Origin: a bacterium
GTDB taxonomy: Bacteria; SM23-81; DAOVCL01
Reading direction: 5' to 3'
DNA length: 39,376 nt
NCBI GenBank assembly: GCA_029932675.1
Contig: JAOZPP010000024.1
Location: forward strand, 1 to 39,376
A model generated the notes under the pieces. The model saw only the letters and a program-made list of their open reading frames with translations. It was not told the origin of the DNA and ran no database searches. The position numbers and the translations under genes were made by a program. Of this stretch, positions 26,573-34,792 are shown piece by piece (the first letter of the stretch is position 1; every line of letters starts with the position of its first letter).

Positions 26573-27457
26573 TTGAAACCTAAGCGAGGGCTCCTCATCT
26601 GTTTGATATCTCTCATAATAGTGGGGGCACAGCTAACTTCTGCTTCTGCTTATGATCACTACGTGGTTTTGAGAAATGGCCAGCAGTACTTTGGCCCGGA
26701 CGAGGATATCATAGTGGATGGGAAGTTGGCTTGCCCGGTTCCAGGTGATATTGAATGTGATAATTATGCCAATTATACCCCCGATAATTGCATGTGGGCT
26801 GCGGTAGCCGATATTTACATCATGCCAGACACTGGTGGGGAACGGGAATGTGCATTTCCCCTTGAGCAATGTGCTGTAGCTGCGGCACACAACGTGATAG
26901 GATACTGGATAGATGACTATCTGTTTACTGGTGTAACCCTTGGGCGCACAAAACCTTCTGGGACTGTTCCCCCAGGATGTTATGATATCGTCATTGATGA
27001 AGGTCAGGACGGATGGTTTAGCCCCGATAGGGACTTCGTCCTTGGGGTGGCTGACTCGGTTGCTTTCTGGGTTGCCCCCTACTTTTGTCCGAGGCTAGCA
27101 TCCCTGGAATCTTACAAAAATGATGCGTCTTTTCACGCTGAGCAGCTTAAGAGTCTCAGGGAAGGAATACAAAATGGTTTTGAGCTGTATAACGCCGCGT
27201 TTGATTATGGAGATGCATTCCTAAGGGTCGTCATGAGTGAAGATAGGGGCGCCATAGTAATGGGTATAGTTTTGAACCAGATCGTTGGGGCAATGCAATT
27301 TGTGGCTGGACCCTTAACCCCAGCAAGTCAACTGGAGTATCTGTGGCTTGGAATTTATGATAACTTCTTGGGAAGCAAGCGTGAAGCTTATGAGCAGATA
27401 GCTGCTGACCCCTCCACATTCTGGGGAAACCGTTCCAGCTCCTATCGGGCCTATTGA
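26573..27457 (+). CDS. N-terminal part of a frameshifted T9SS cargo protein
   Basis: An apparent 294-aa product starting at TTG 26573, with AAGGAGGG well placed upstream, and a signal peptide (about 1-26, ending TSASAY). No known domain is recognised; it has several cysteines (around residues 53-104) and an acidic beta-rich region. The last ten residues are probably spurious: from about 27425 the coding sense moves one base forward, and the next frame continues without a stop into the protein encoded downstream. Read together with the next entry the protein is 977 aa with both a signal peptide and a sorting domain. A single extra G in GGGG at 27423-27426 accounts for the break. This may be a sequencing or assembly error, or a recent mutation. 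Confidence 0.75.
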   Translation: MKPKRGLLICLISLIIVGAQLTSASAYDHYVVLRNGQQYFGPDEDIIVDGKLACPVPGDIECDNYANYTPDNCMWAAVADIYIMPDTGGERECAFPLEQCAVAAAHNVIGYWIDDYLFTGVTLGRTKPSGTVPPGCYDIVIDEGQDGWFSPDRDFVLGVADSVAFWVAPYFCPRLASLESYKNDASFHAEQLKSLREGIQNGFELYNAAFDYGDAFLRVVMSEDRGAIVMGIVLNQIVGAMQFVAGPLTPASQLEYLWLGIYDNFLGSKREAYEQIAADPSTFWGNRSSSYRAY

Positions 27458-27515
27458 GGTTCTTGTTCTAAAGACTGATAGCCCTTTAGATCGGAAGGGG
27501 ATTAGGGTAGCAAAC

Positions 27516-29507
27516 ATGGAAAAAGTTCACGATGCGTATTTGCGTGGAATTTGTGAGTCTATCGAGCGCTACAACGAGTCAGTGGCATGTGGAAGCAATA
27601 GAGAACGCCTACTCCATGCTAGACAGCTTGGACTCTATCTCTCTTTTATAAATAACCAAATAGACAGCCTTCACTCTGCTGTCGTTGAGTTTCGCGCCAC
27701 AATTGAGGACTCCGGTGTCTCACTTTCCTGGAATGCAGATACTGCGAGGAGTTTCCAGCAACGTCTGGCAAGTGTCGGATTATATCCAGAGGAGCGGTAT
27801 GAGATGCGACAGGCAGGTCTAAATGACACAGAAATCGACAGTGTGGTAAGTGAAATTGTGGGGGAGGATCTTACCGGTTTTGAGTCAGGGAGTCTTATTG
27901 ATCGTCTTCAGTTATATGAAAACTCTCTAACCCAAACAGCCTCGTCTGAAACGCTGTATGCGGAGGTACAAGCTCTTGTGGAGATTTTGGACACGGTAGT
28001 AACCAAACCACTGCCCACGGCTGAGGCGGGTGGCCCTTACTATGGTGTAGAGAGGCAAGCAATAGCTATCTGTGGTTCCGGGACTTCCCCTGATCAACCA
28101 CTTTCGTATTCTTGGGATTTAGATGGGGACGGTTTCTTCGGTGATCTGACTGACTCATCAGGTGAAGTTACCTTCCCTTATGAGGGAACTTACCAGATCT
28201 CTCTTCTCGTCATCGATGCTTCTGGCTGGGGTGCAATAGACATTGCCACGGTAAAGGTAGCTAATACTAATGATCCGCCGCGCGTGCGAAGAGCCTGGCC
28301 AAGTAAGACTCAGAACGTGCTTTGGCCCTCGAACTCCATAGAATTGGGAGTGGAGGCCGAGGATCCGGACGGGGACCACTTAACCTATAGCTGGTTTCTT
28401 GAAAGTGATTCTCTATCAGAGGCTGAATCCACCCTGACGATAAACTTGGCTAGTTTGGATCCAGGACTCTATTGGTATAAGGTGAAAATCCGAGATGGGT
28501 GGCCGGGACACGTTATAGAATGGCATTGGTACCTTCTTTTATCAGGGTTACTTAGTACCCCAGGAGATCTGCCCAATGTCTCAATTCCACCTGATTCTTC
28601 GGCTATCTGGACATTAACCCTTTCGAATGTGACGAATGTGCCAATGAAATACTTCATTTGGGATGAAGATTCTCTAGGAGAACAAGTTCCCTGGCTTTGG
28701 GTAGAGCCAGAATCAGGTGTTGTTGAGGTAGATACTTCCCAAGTGGTCATCTTGCATTATAACACTGTGGGAATGGATTCTGGCCTGTATAAGGGATACC
28801 TTAAAGTTCAGGCCGATGACTACTACCATACCACAGTAACTATGTTAACCACCCTGACTGTCGGCAACGATGTAATTCCGCCCGCTGTTACCACTACCCT
28901 CACCGCAACCTCTTCAGTTGATGGTTCTGTTACCCTATGTTGGACGGCTCCTGGGGACGATGATACTGTGGGAACTGCTACGATGTATGATATTCGCTAT
29001 TCCACTGTAGAAGTGGGTATAGATACTTCTACCTGGTGGGAAGCGGCAGATACAGTGGCCAATGAACCGCCGCCTTCTCCGGCAGGAGAGGAGGATAGTT
29101 GTGTAGTGACAGGGCTTACTGCTGGACAGACATACTACTTTGCCATAAAGGCTGCCGATGAAGTACCCAACTGGTCGGGGATATCAAACATAGTGGGGCC
29201 AGTCGTAGTTGGAATTGAGGGGCGCGATTTTGTAGATCTTCCCAAAGCATTCGCCCTTTCCCCAAATTATCCCAATCCATTCAATTCGATTACCGAGATC
29301 AGATATGCCTTGCCCAAGGATTGCTGGGTGAAGTTAGAGGTCTACAACATCCTTGGTCAGAGGATTATGACTTTGGTTGATGGGGAACAGAATGCCGGTT
29401 ATAAGACTGTCCGGTGGGACGCAGGTTCCCTCCCCAGTGGAATTTACTTTATCCGTTTGAAGGCTGGGGATTTTAAAATGGCAAGGAGGATGGTTTTGTT
29501 GAAATAA
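27516..29507 (+). CDS. C-terminal part of the frameshifted T9SS cargo protein
   Basis: The frame from the ATG at 27516 gives 663 aa but has no Shine-Dalgarno and no signal peptide. The same frame is open back to 27402 and reads as protein (ETVPAPIGPIEVLVLKTDSP), so the real N-terminus is the preceding entry. Content: a helical region (about 1-165), a PKD-like domain (170-250, YSWDLDGDGFF), a second Ig-like domain (255-345), a beta domain resembling CARDB/BACON (350-450), a fibronectin type III domain (455-570) and the sorting domain (580-663, ALSPNYPNPFNSITE to RRMVLLK). It is followed by a strong terminator. Function is unknown beyond being a secreted or surface protein. Confidence 0.8.
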   Translation: MEKVHDAYLRGICESIERYNESVACGSNRERLLHARQLGLYLSFINNQIDSLHSAVVEFRATIEDSGVSLSWNADTARSFQQRLASVGLYPEERYEMRQAGLNDTEIDSVVSEIVGEDLTGFESGSLIDRLQLYENSLTQTASSETLYAEVQALVEILDTVVTKPLPTAEAGGPYYGVERQAIAICGSGTSPDQPLSYSWDLDGDGFFGDLTDSSGEVTFPYEGTYQISLLVIDASGWGAIDIATVKVANTNDPPRVRRAWPSKTQNVLWPSNSIELGVEAEDPDGDHLTYSWFLESDSLSEAESTLTINLASLDPGLYWYKVKIRDGWPGHVIEWHWYLLLSGLLSTPGDLPNVSIPPDSSAIWTLTLSNVTNVPMKYFIWDEDSLGEQVPWLWVEPESGVVEVDTSQVVILHYNTVGMDSGLYKGYLKVQADDYYHTTVTMLTTLTVGNDVIPPAVTTTLTATSSVDGSVTLCWTAPGDDDTVGTATMYDIRYSTVEVGIDTSTWWEAADTVANEPPPSPAGEEDSCVVTGLTAGQTYYFAIKAADEVPNWSGISNIVGPVVVGIEGRDFVDLPKAFALSPNYPNPFNSITEIRYALPKDCWVKLEVYNILGQRIMTLVDGEQNAGYKTVRWDAGSLPSGIYFIRLKAGDFKMARRMVLLK

Positions 29508-29536
29508 TTATCAGCAAACAGAAGATAGATCGTTGA

Positions 29537-29569
29537 ACTGCCGAAGATTACTCCTTCGGCAGTTTTTTT
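29537..29569 (+). terminator. Rho-independent terminator
   Basis: ACTGCCGAAG (29537-29546) pairs perfectly with CTTCGGCAGT (29554-29563), loop of seven, followed by T7. It closes the secretion-cargo cluster. Confidence 0.92.
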
Positions 29570-29597
29570 ATTCATCCCTTATCGATCTTGATTAAGG

Positions 29598-29626
29598 TTG
29601 CCTGGAAGGCTCCGACATTTTATATT
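29598..29626 (+). promoter_or_regulatory. Promoter of rlmN, leaderless arrangement
   Basis: TTGCCT (29598-29603), 17-base spacer, TATATT (29621-29626). The -10 box ends 8 bases before the ATG at 29635, so transcription should begin at or within about three bases of the start codon. GGAG at 29627-29630 would lie upstream of the transcript. Confidence 0.65.
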
Positions 29627-29634
29627 GGAGATGT

Positions 29635-30663
29635 ATGGACAAGGTGAACCTAATAGGGATGGAACTGGGGGAGATAGAGGGTTTGCTAAGCCAAATGGGG
29701 GAGAGGTCATTTCGGGCCAAGCAACTGATGAAGTGGATATATGGGAAGGGGGTGGGAGGATTCTCCCAGATGACCGATCTATCCAAGGGGTTGCGGGAGA
29801 GGCTTGCAGCGGTTTTCTCTCTGGGGGGGATGAAGTTAGTTCAAAGGATGGATTCTCAAGTGGATAAGGTGACGAAGTTCCTCTTTGAATTGGAGGATGG
29901 AGAGAGGGTGGAGAGTGTGCTCATTAGGGAGGGGAGAAGGAGGACGGTGTGTCTCTCCACTCAGGTGGGTTGCCCCTTAGGGTGCCGGTTCTGTGCCACG
30001 GGGAGGGTTGGTTTGAGGAGGAATTTGAGGGCGGGGGAGATCGTTGGTCAGGTTATTGAGGTGGGGAGGGTGACCGGGGAGAGGCCGACCAATCTCGTCT
30101 TTATGGGGATGGGGGAACCTCTCTTGAACTATGAGGAGGTGCTCAAGTCGGTGAGGATATTTAATTCCCCTTATGGCTTAGGGATTGGGGCGCGGAAGAT
30201 GACCCTATCAACGGCTGGGCTAGTTCCTCAGATGGGGCGATTGACTAGGGAAGGGATAAAATTGGGATTGGCCATATCCCTCAATGCCCCAGATGACAAG
30301 CTGAGGGATTGGCTTATGCCGATAAACAGGAAGTATCCCCTTAAAGGGATTCTCAAGGCAGCCAAGGAATTCACCCAGATCCACAGAAGAAGGGTAACCT
30401 TTGAATACCTGCTTATTGCCGGGGTTAACGACTCCTTTGATGAGGCCACTAAACTGGCCCAGATGGTGAAGGGGATACCCTGTAAGATAAATCTCATCCC
30501 CTATAACCCGATCCCGAGGGCTAAGTTTAGGAGGCCAGATCCCCAGAGGGTTGAATTCTTCCGGAGGTGGCTCTATCCCCTTACCTCTACAGTAACCTTG
30601 AGAGAAAGTAAGGGTAAGGACATAGGAGCCGCCTGCGGCCAACTGCAAGCCCTATATAGGTAG
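29635..30663 (+). CDS. rlmN: Dual-specificity 23S rRNA/tRNA adenine C2-methyltransferase RlmN
   Basis: A 342-aa radical SAM enzyme that methylates C2 of A2503 in 23S rRNA and A37 in some tRNAs. The cluster-binding motif is CPLGCRFC (C113, C117, C120). The mechanistic cysteine C334 lies in KGKDIGAACGQL. Other family segments are VFMGMGEPLLNY, MTLSTAGLVP and LAISLNAPDD. Length is typical. The first ATG matching the family start is at 29635 and lies directly after a promoter, so the mRNA is probably leaderless. RlmN and the antibiotic-resistance relative Cfr share this fold; the sequence fits RlmN. Confidence 0.95.
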   Translation: MDKVNLIGMELGEIEGLLSQMGERSFRAKQLMKWIYGKGVGGFSQMTDLSKGLRERLAAVFSLGGMKLVQRMDSQVDKVTKFLFELEDGERVESVLIREGRRRTVCLSTQVGCPLGCRFCATGRVGLRRNLRAGEIVGQVIEVGRVTGERPTNLVFMGMGEPLLNYEEVLKSVRIFNSPYGLGIGARKMTLSTAGLVPQMGRLTREGIKLGLAISLNAPDDKLRDWLMPINRKYPLKGILKAAKEFTQIHRRRVTFEYLLIAGVNDSFDEATKLAQMVKGIPCKINLIPYNPIPRAKFRRPDPQRVEFFRRWLYPLTSTVTLRESKGKDIGAACGQLQALYR

Positions 30664-30676
30664 AGAAATAGCGAGG

Positions 30677-30853
30677 TTAAAATTCTTCCTTATTTTTGTT
30701 TATCCTCCATTTTATCAATCCCACTATGAGAGCTATACCAATGGCGATAATGTATAAGCTACCAACGGTTGCTCTCTCTCCCCCTAAAAAATAGGCTACT
30801 ATACCGGGGATGATGCTGTAAACTATTAGCCCAGCCCAATTCAATGTTTTCAT
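30677..30853 (-). CDS. Small two-helix membrane protein (58 aa)
   Basis: A 58-codon gene below the usual length cut-off. Read on the minus strand it has a near-perfect AGGAGGAAGG ribosome-binding site and a consensus promoter. The protein has two hydrophobic segments (about residues 6-24, WAGLIVYSIIPGIVAYFLGG, and 29-49, TVGSLYIIAIGIALIVGLIK) joined by a short GERA loop, and a charged end (INKNKEEF). Function is unknown; it could be a small regulator or subunit of a membrane complex. It is divergent from the geranylgeranyl-reductase-family gene, with 117 bases between the starts, and converges on rlmN. Confidence 0.8.
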   Translation of the reverse strand: MKTLNWAGLIVYSIIPGIVAYFLGGERATVGSLYIIAIGIALIVGLIKWRINKNKEEF

Positions 30854-30880
30854 CCTTCCTCCTTAGTCTGAAACAAGGGA

Positions 30881-30909
30881 AACATAGCAAAGGGAAATCA
30901 ATTTGTCAA
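30881..30909 (-). promoter_or_regulatory. Promoter of the small membrane protein gene
   Basis: On the minus strand TTGACA (30909-30904), 17 bases, TATGTT (30886-30881). The predicted leader is about 20 bases and carries the ribosome-binding site. Confidence 0.7.
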
Positions 30910-30930
30910 GGATAATTGGCCAAAAACGGC

Positions 30931-30959
30931 TTGACTTGCCTATAACCGCAAATTATACT
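30931..30959 (+). promoter_or_regulatory. Promoter of the GGR-family gene, almost leaderless
   Basis: TTGACT (30931-30936), 17 bases, TATACT (30954-30959). The -10 box ends 11 bases before the ATG at 30971, leaving a predicted leader of about five bases. Its -35 box lies 21 bases from that of the divergent minus-strand promoter. Confidence 0.7.
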
Positions 30960-30970
30960 TAAAGGCGGAG

Positions 30971-32149
30971 ATGGGAGAGAAGTTCGATGTCATAGTCGTT
31001 GGAGCTGGTCCTGCTGGTTCCTCTACTGCTAAGGGATGTGTGGAGGCCGGTTTAGAGACTCTTCTCATAGAGAGGAGGTCCCAGATAGGAATCCCGGTGA
31101 ACTGTGCAGAGGGGATAGATACCAAAGGCTTGGAGGATCACTTTCCCCCTCACCCTTCTTGGATAGCCTCAAGGGTGGAAGGAGGGAGGCTCTATGGTCC
31201 CAATGGGGTGGTCGCCGAGGTGAAGCATCCCCGGGCCGGATACATCTTGGAAAGGGCCATCTTCGATCGAGACCTTGCCGCTATGGCGGCAAGGTCAGGG
31301 GCCGCTCTCTGGTTGGGGGTGGAGGCAGTGGGGTTGGAGATTGGAGAGAGCGGGATAGAGGTAAGGATAAGGAGGGATGGTAAAGAGGGAGGAGTCAAGG
31401 GAGAGGTGGTGGTGGGAGCTGATGGTATTGGTTCAAGGATTGGGAGATGGGGAGGACTGCTCACCCCCCTTGCTCCCAATGACATAGTTTGTTGCTGTCA
31501 ATACCTTTTAGTGCACCGGAATTTCCTCCCCGGGTTTGTTGAGTTTCACATCGGTAATCTCATCGCCCCAGGTGGATATGCTTGGGTTTTCCCCAAGGGG
31601 AATGGTTTGGCTAATGTGGGGCTAGCCCTCTCTCCGCCCAAAGCCCAAGGGGCACCAAAGGATTACCTCGATCTCTTCGTGGCTAAAACCTACCCAGGGG
31701 CGGAGGCCTTGGGGATGACCCGCGGAGCGGTTCCTACCGCTAAGCCCCTTAATCCCTCTTTTACCCATAGGTTGCTGGTAGTGGGGGATGCGGCCAGGTT
31801 TGCCGACCCCCTCTCTGGGGCAGGGATTGCTAATGCCCTGCGGAGCGGAAGATGGGCAGCAAAAGCGATCAAGGAGGCCTTCCTTGAGGGGGATTTCTCG
31901 GCGAATTCCTTAAGCCGTTATGAGAGAAGGTGGAAGAAGGGGATGGGGAGGGAGCTAAACTTTAGGTATCGAGCCAAAGAGGTCTTCCTTAAGCTTTCGG
32001 ATAGGGAGCTGGATGAAGTCACTCACATAGTTAAGGAAATGTTTACCGGAAGGGTTGTGGGGAGCATTGAGGTGAAACGAATAGTAAAAGGGATTATAAG
32101 GTCAAGCCCCAGGCTCATTAGGCTGGCGAAACACTTGATTTCAATTTGA
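30971..32149 (+). CDS. Geranylgeranyl-reductase-family FAD-dependent oxidoreductase
   Basis: A 392-aa flavoprotein. It has the dinucleotide-binding GAGPAGSSTA near the N-terminus, IERRSQIG, PVNCAEGID in the place of the family's redox or substrate Cys motif, the GGYAWVFPKG signature of geranylgeranyl reductases, and LLVVGDAARFADPLSGAGI for FAD binding. Members reduce double bonds of isoprenoid chains, for example in digeranylgeranylglycerophospholipids, menaquinones or chlorophyll side chains; the substrate cannot be told here. The start must be at 30971 because the FAD motif follows at once. It is 32 bases ahead of apbE, a flavin-transfer enzyme, though apbE has its own promoter. Confidence 0.88.
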   Translation: MGEKFDVIVVGAGPAGSSTAKGCVEAGLETLLIERRSQIGIPVNCAEGIDTKGLEDHFPPHPSWIASRVEGGRLYGPNGVVAEVKHPRAGYILERAIFDRDLAAMAARSGAALWLGVEAVGLEIGESGIEVRIRRDGKEGGVKGEVVVGADGIGSRIGRWGGLLTPLAPNDIVCCCQYLLVHRNFLPGFVEFHIGNLIAPGGYAWVFPKGNGLANVGLALSPPKAQGAPKDYLDLFVAKTYPGAEALGMTRGAVPTAKPLNPSFTHRLLVVGDAARFADPLSGAGIANALRSGRWAAKAIKEAFLEGDFSANSLSRYERRWKKGMGRELNFRYRAKEVFLKLSDRELDEVTHIVKEMFTGRVVGSIEVKRIVKGIIRSSPRLIRLAKHLISI

Positions 32150-32173
32150 CAATGGTAGAATTTCTGTTAAATT
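32146..32173 (+). promoter_or_regulatory. Promoter of apbE, leaderless arrangement
   Basis: TTGACA (32146-32151), 16 bases, TAAATT (32168-32173), which ends 8 bases before the ATG at 32182. The -35 box overlaps the stop codon region of the preceding gene. Confidence 0.6.
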
Positions 32174-32181
32174 AAGCGGAT

Positions 32182-33213
32182 ATGAGAAGAGCAGGGGTCT
32201 ATATATTTCTGGTTTTACTCATTACCATAGGTTTCTGGAGATGGGGGAAGAGGGAGGAGCTTAAGCTCTTTGAAAAAAGCCGCATCTTGATGGATACCGT
32301 GGTTACCATATCCCTTTATGAGCGAGATGAAACCCATTCCCTGGAAGCTATGGAGATAGGGTTTGGGGAGTTGGAGAGGATGGAAGGGGTGATGTCAGCC
32401 TACCGTCAGGGGAGTGAGGTTTGGAAGATAAACCAAGCTGCAGGTGATAGCTCTGTTCCGGTGGGGCGAGGGCTATTCTACCTCATCTCGCGGGCTCTGA
32501 GGTTTTCCCGGCTTACCCAGGGGGCATTTGACCCCACTATTTTCCCATTAGAGGGAGTTTGGGGGTTCCCCACGGGTCGATATAGGGTTCCCAGGAAAGG
32601 GGAGATCGATACGCTCCTGGCCCTTGTAGGTTATTGGAGGATTAAGTTGGATAGCCTCCAGCAAAGGGTTGCTCTTCCCTTGAGGGGGGAGGGGATTGAT
32701 TTAGGAGGGGTTGCCAAGGGCTATGCCGTGGATCGGGTAGCGGAGTTGCTGGAGGGGATGGGAGTGCCTGGGGGGGTGGTCAATGCGGGAGGGGACATTA
32801 GGTTCTGGGGGGTGAAACCGGATGGAAAGCTATGGAGGGTAGCCGTCAGACACCCTCGTCAGCCAGGGAGGTTTATCGGCTACCTAAATATCCCCGCTCA
32901 GGGGGTGGCTACCTCAGGGGATTACGAGCGGTGTTTCTTCCATCAAGGGAAGAGGTACCATCATCTCCTCGATCCTATCACAGGTTTTCCAGCGGATTCC
33001 TCGGTGAGCGTAACTGTGGTAGCCCCCACCGCTGAGGAGGCGGACATCTTGGCCACCGGGGTTTTTGTTTTAGGGCCACGAGAGGGAAGAAAGCTTTTAG
33101 AGGCTCTTCCCGGAGTGGAGGGGATTATCTTCTATGAAAGGGATGGTGCCTTAAGATTCTGCTTGACTGAGGGTATGAGGAAGATATATTCCTCATCGGG
33201 AGGAAATTTGTAG
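32182..33213 (+). CDS. apbE: FAD:protein FMN transferase (ApbE family)
   Basis: A 343-aa protein with an N-terminal membrane anchor (about 5-20) and no lipobox cysteine. ApbE hallmarks follow: LMDTVVTISLY, GAFDPTIFPL, GIDLGGVAKGYAVDR, VNAGGDIRFWG, TSGDYER with HHLLDPITGFP, and AEEADILATGVFVLG with metal-binding D residues. It moves FMN from FAD to a threonine in target proteins such as Nqr/Rnf subunits on the outer side of the membrane. No such target is encoded in this window. Start is fixed by the promoter just upstream and the anchor. Confidence 0.93.
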   Translation: MRRAGVYIFLVLLITIGFWRWGKREELKLFEKSRILMDTVVTISLYERDETHSLEAMEIGFGELERMEGVMSAYRQGSEVWKINQAAGDSSVPVGRGLFYLISRALRFSRLTQGAFDPTIFPLEGVWGFPTGRYRVPRKGEIDTLLALVGYWRIKLDSLQQRVALPLRGEGIDLGGVAKGYAVDRVAELLEGMGVPGGVVNAGGDIRFWGVKPDGKLWRVAVRHPRQPGRFIGYLNIPAQGVATSGDYERCFFHQGKRYHHLLDPITGFPADSSVSVTVVAPTAEEADILATGVFVLGPREGRKLLEALPGVEGIIFYERDGALRFCLTEGMRKIYSSSGGNL

Positions 33214-33400
33214 CCGATTTGGTAAGGGCTAAAAATCTTTAAAAGTTATAAGTATGGCTGCATAAGATGTTTCATAACTGGGGGTAAGTTGAAGTTCCAC
33301 TTAGGTCGGGAAGGTGCAACCAAGGGAGTTTTTCAGGAAGGGTTGGACTGAGTTCGAGAAGGAGATAATCGCATCAATTGGTGGAAAGGAGGAGAAAGAG

Positions 33401-34630
33401 ATGTCTGCACAGAGGGCGAACCGAATTCTTTGGGCAGTAGGAGCTATCTTCTTAGTTAGCCTTTTAAGCTGTGCTTCCACGGAGATCGAGTATAAGACAA
33501 GAGAGGTGGAGGTTTCCCCACCCGATACCTTAGAGGCAAAGAGGGCACAGAAGGAGTTTGAGGTAAAGAAGGAGTTTAGCACCGCCTATGAATACTATAA
33601 GATGCATGAATATGCAGAGGCAATACCGCATTTTAAGAAGGTAATAGAGTTAAAACCTGACCATCGGGAAGCATATGGTCTGTTAGCGAACAGCTACTGC
33701 AGTTTGGGAGATACCGCTCAAGGCGAGAAGACTTATCAGGAAGCTATCTCCAAGTTCCCAGACTATATCCCCTTCTATATGGCCCTGGGTTACATCTATG
33801 AGGAGAAAGGTAAGAACGAGGAGGCTATCCTCCTCCATAAAAAGGTATATGAGCTCAATCCGCAAAAGGAGGACAACCTGCTCCGCCTGGCCAACCTTCT
33901 GGTTAAGGCGGGAAGGGACGAGCAGGCCATACCCTATTATGAGGGGGCAGCAGAGGTCAATCCGCAAAACAGCTCCGTACAAATTATCTTGGAGAAACTG
34001 TACACCAAGTATGGCAAGAGGGAGGAGAGGCTAAAGACGCTGGAGAGGCTCCACCAGTCGAAGCCGGAGGATACGGAGATTGCCTTGAAACTGGGCAAAG
34101 CGTACGATGAGGCAGGGAAGTATACAGAAGCGGTAGGGGTCCTCAAAGAGTTGATCGAGCTTGACCCTAAAAACTACAAGGCTTACTCCTATTTGGGGGT
34201 AGCCTTGCATGGATTGAAGAAGTATCAGGAGGCCATCAACTATGAAAAAAAGGCGGCGAGGTTAAATCCCAAAGACCCGAAGATCTATTGTGATCTTGCC
34301 TCCGCTTACAATATGTTGGGCAATTACACCACCGCTAAAACCTACGTGCGTAAGGCGCGGAGGATAGATCCCCTTTACCCTTACTCGTTTTATGTTATGG
34401 GAGAGATCTATGAAAAGCAGGCCCAGGCCTATCTCTCCCCTAAGGGAAAGATGAAGATACAGGGGAAGGTGCTCTCCCACTGCGCTTATAGGCAGTTTCG
34501 AAGGGTAAAGGACGATCCCCAGTGGGGAAGGGATGCTCGGCGTAAGATGGAATATGACTTCCAGTTCATTCCCACGAGGGAAGATTCCTTCTTCTATGAT
34601 ATAGGCAAATATAAGCACCTTTGTGATTAG
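33401..34630 (+). CDS. TPR-repeat lipoprotein
   Basis: A 409-aa protein starting at ATG 33401, which has AAGGAGGAG just upstream. The frame extends to 33314 but that start lacks a ribosome-binding site and would place residues before the signal peptide. The signal sequence ends in a lipobox (LVSLLSC, Cys near residue 24). About eight TPR units follow (examples: YAEAIPHFKKVIELKPDH, YTEAVGVLKELIELDPKN, YQEAINYEKKAARLNPKD). The protein should be anchored in the outer or inner membrane and serve as an assembly or docking platform. The C-terminal 60 residues (FRRVKDDPQWGRDARRKMEY onward) are non-TPR. A strong terminator follows. Confidence 0.87.
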   Translation: MSAQRANRILWAVGAIFLVSLLSCASTEIEYKTREVEVSPPDTLEAKRAQKEFEVKKEFSTAYEYYKMHEYAEAIPHFKKVIELKPDHREAYGLLANSYCSLGDTAQGEKTYQEAISKFPDYIPFYMALGYIYEEKGKNEEAILLHKKVYELNPQKEDNLLRLANLLVKAGRDEQAIPYYEGAAEVNPQNSSVQIILEKLYTKYGKREERLKTLERLHQSKPEDTEIALKLGKAYDEAGKYTEAVGVLKELIELDPKNYKAYSYLGVALHGLKKYQEAINYEKKAARLNPKDPKIYCDLASAYNMLGNYTTAKTYVRKARRIDPLYPYSFYVMGEIYEKQAQAYLSPKGKMKIQGKVLSHCAYRQFRRVKDDPQWGRDARRKMEYDFQFIPTREDSFFYDIGKYKHLCD

Positions 34631-34677
34631 ATCAATAGTTACTTTGGATAACCACTCAATTCTGAGGTTCTGTCCCG

Positions 34678-34709
34678 GAGGCGTCAGAAGCCATTCTGAC
34701 GCCTCTTTT
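34678..34709 (+). terminator. Rho-independent terminator
   Basis: A perfect 12-bp stem (GAGGCGTCAGAA at 34678-34689 with its complement at 34694-34705), GCCA loop, then TTTT. It ends the TPR gene transcript. Confidence 0.9.
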
Positions 34710-34751
34710 GCTCCAAGAATTGAGGGAGATGGTTGAAGGTACAAATTCCCC

Positions 34752-34780
34752 TTGCTTAGGGAGAGTTGAGGCTATATATT
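34752..34780 (+). promoter_or_regulatory. Promoter of the thiD operon, near-leaderless
   Basis: TTGCTT (34752-34757), 17 bases, TATATT (34775-34780). Predicted start is at about 34786-34788, so the frame's upstream start candidates (34766, 34784) lie outside the mRNA. No TPP riboswitch fits between this promoter and thiD. Confidence 0.6.
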
Positions 34781-34792
34781 TTTATGGAGACA

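Noticed and set aside
33314-33400. Upstream start for the TPR protein at 33314
   Set aside because: It lacks a Shine-Dalgarno and would put 29 residues in front of a lipoprotein signal peptide.
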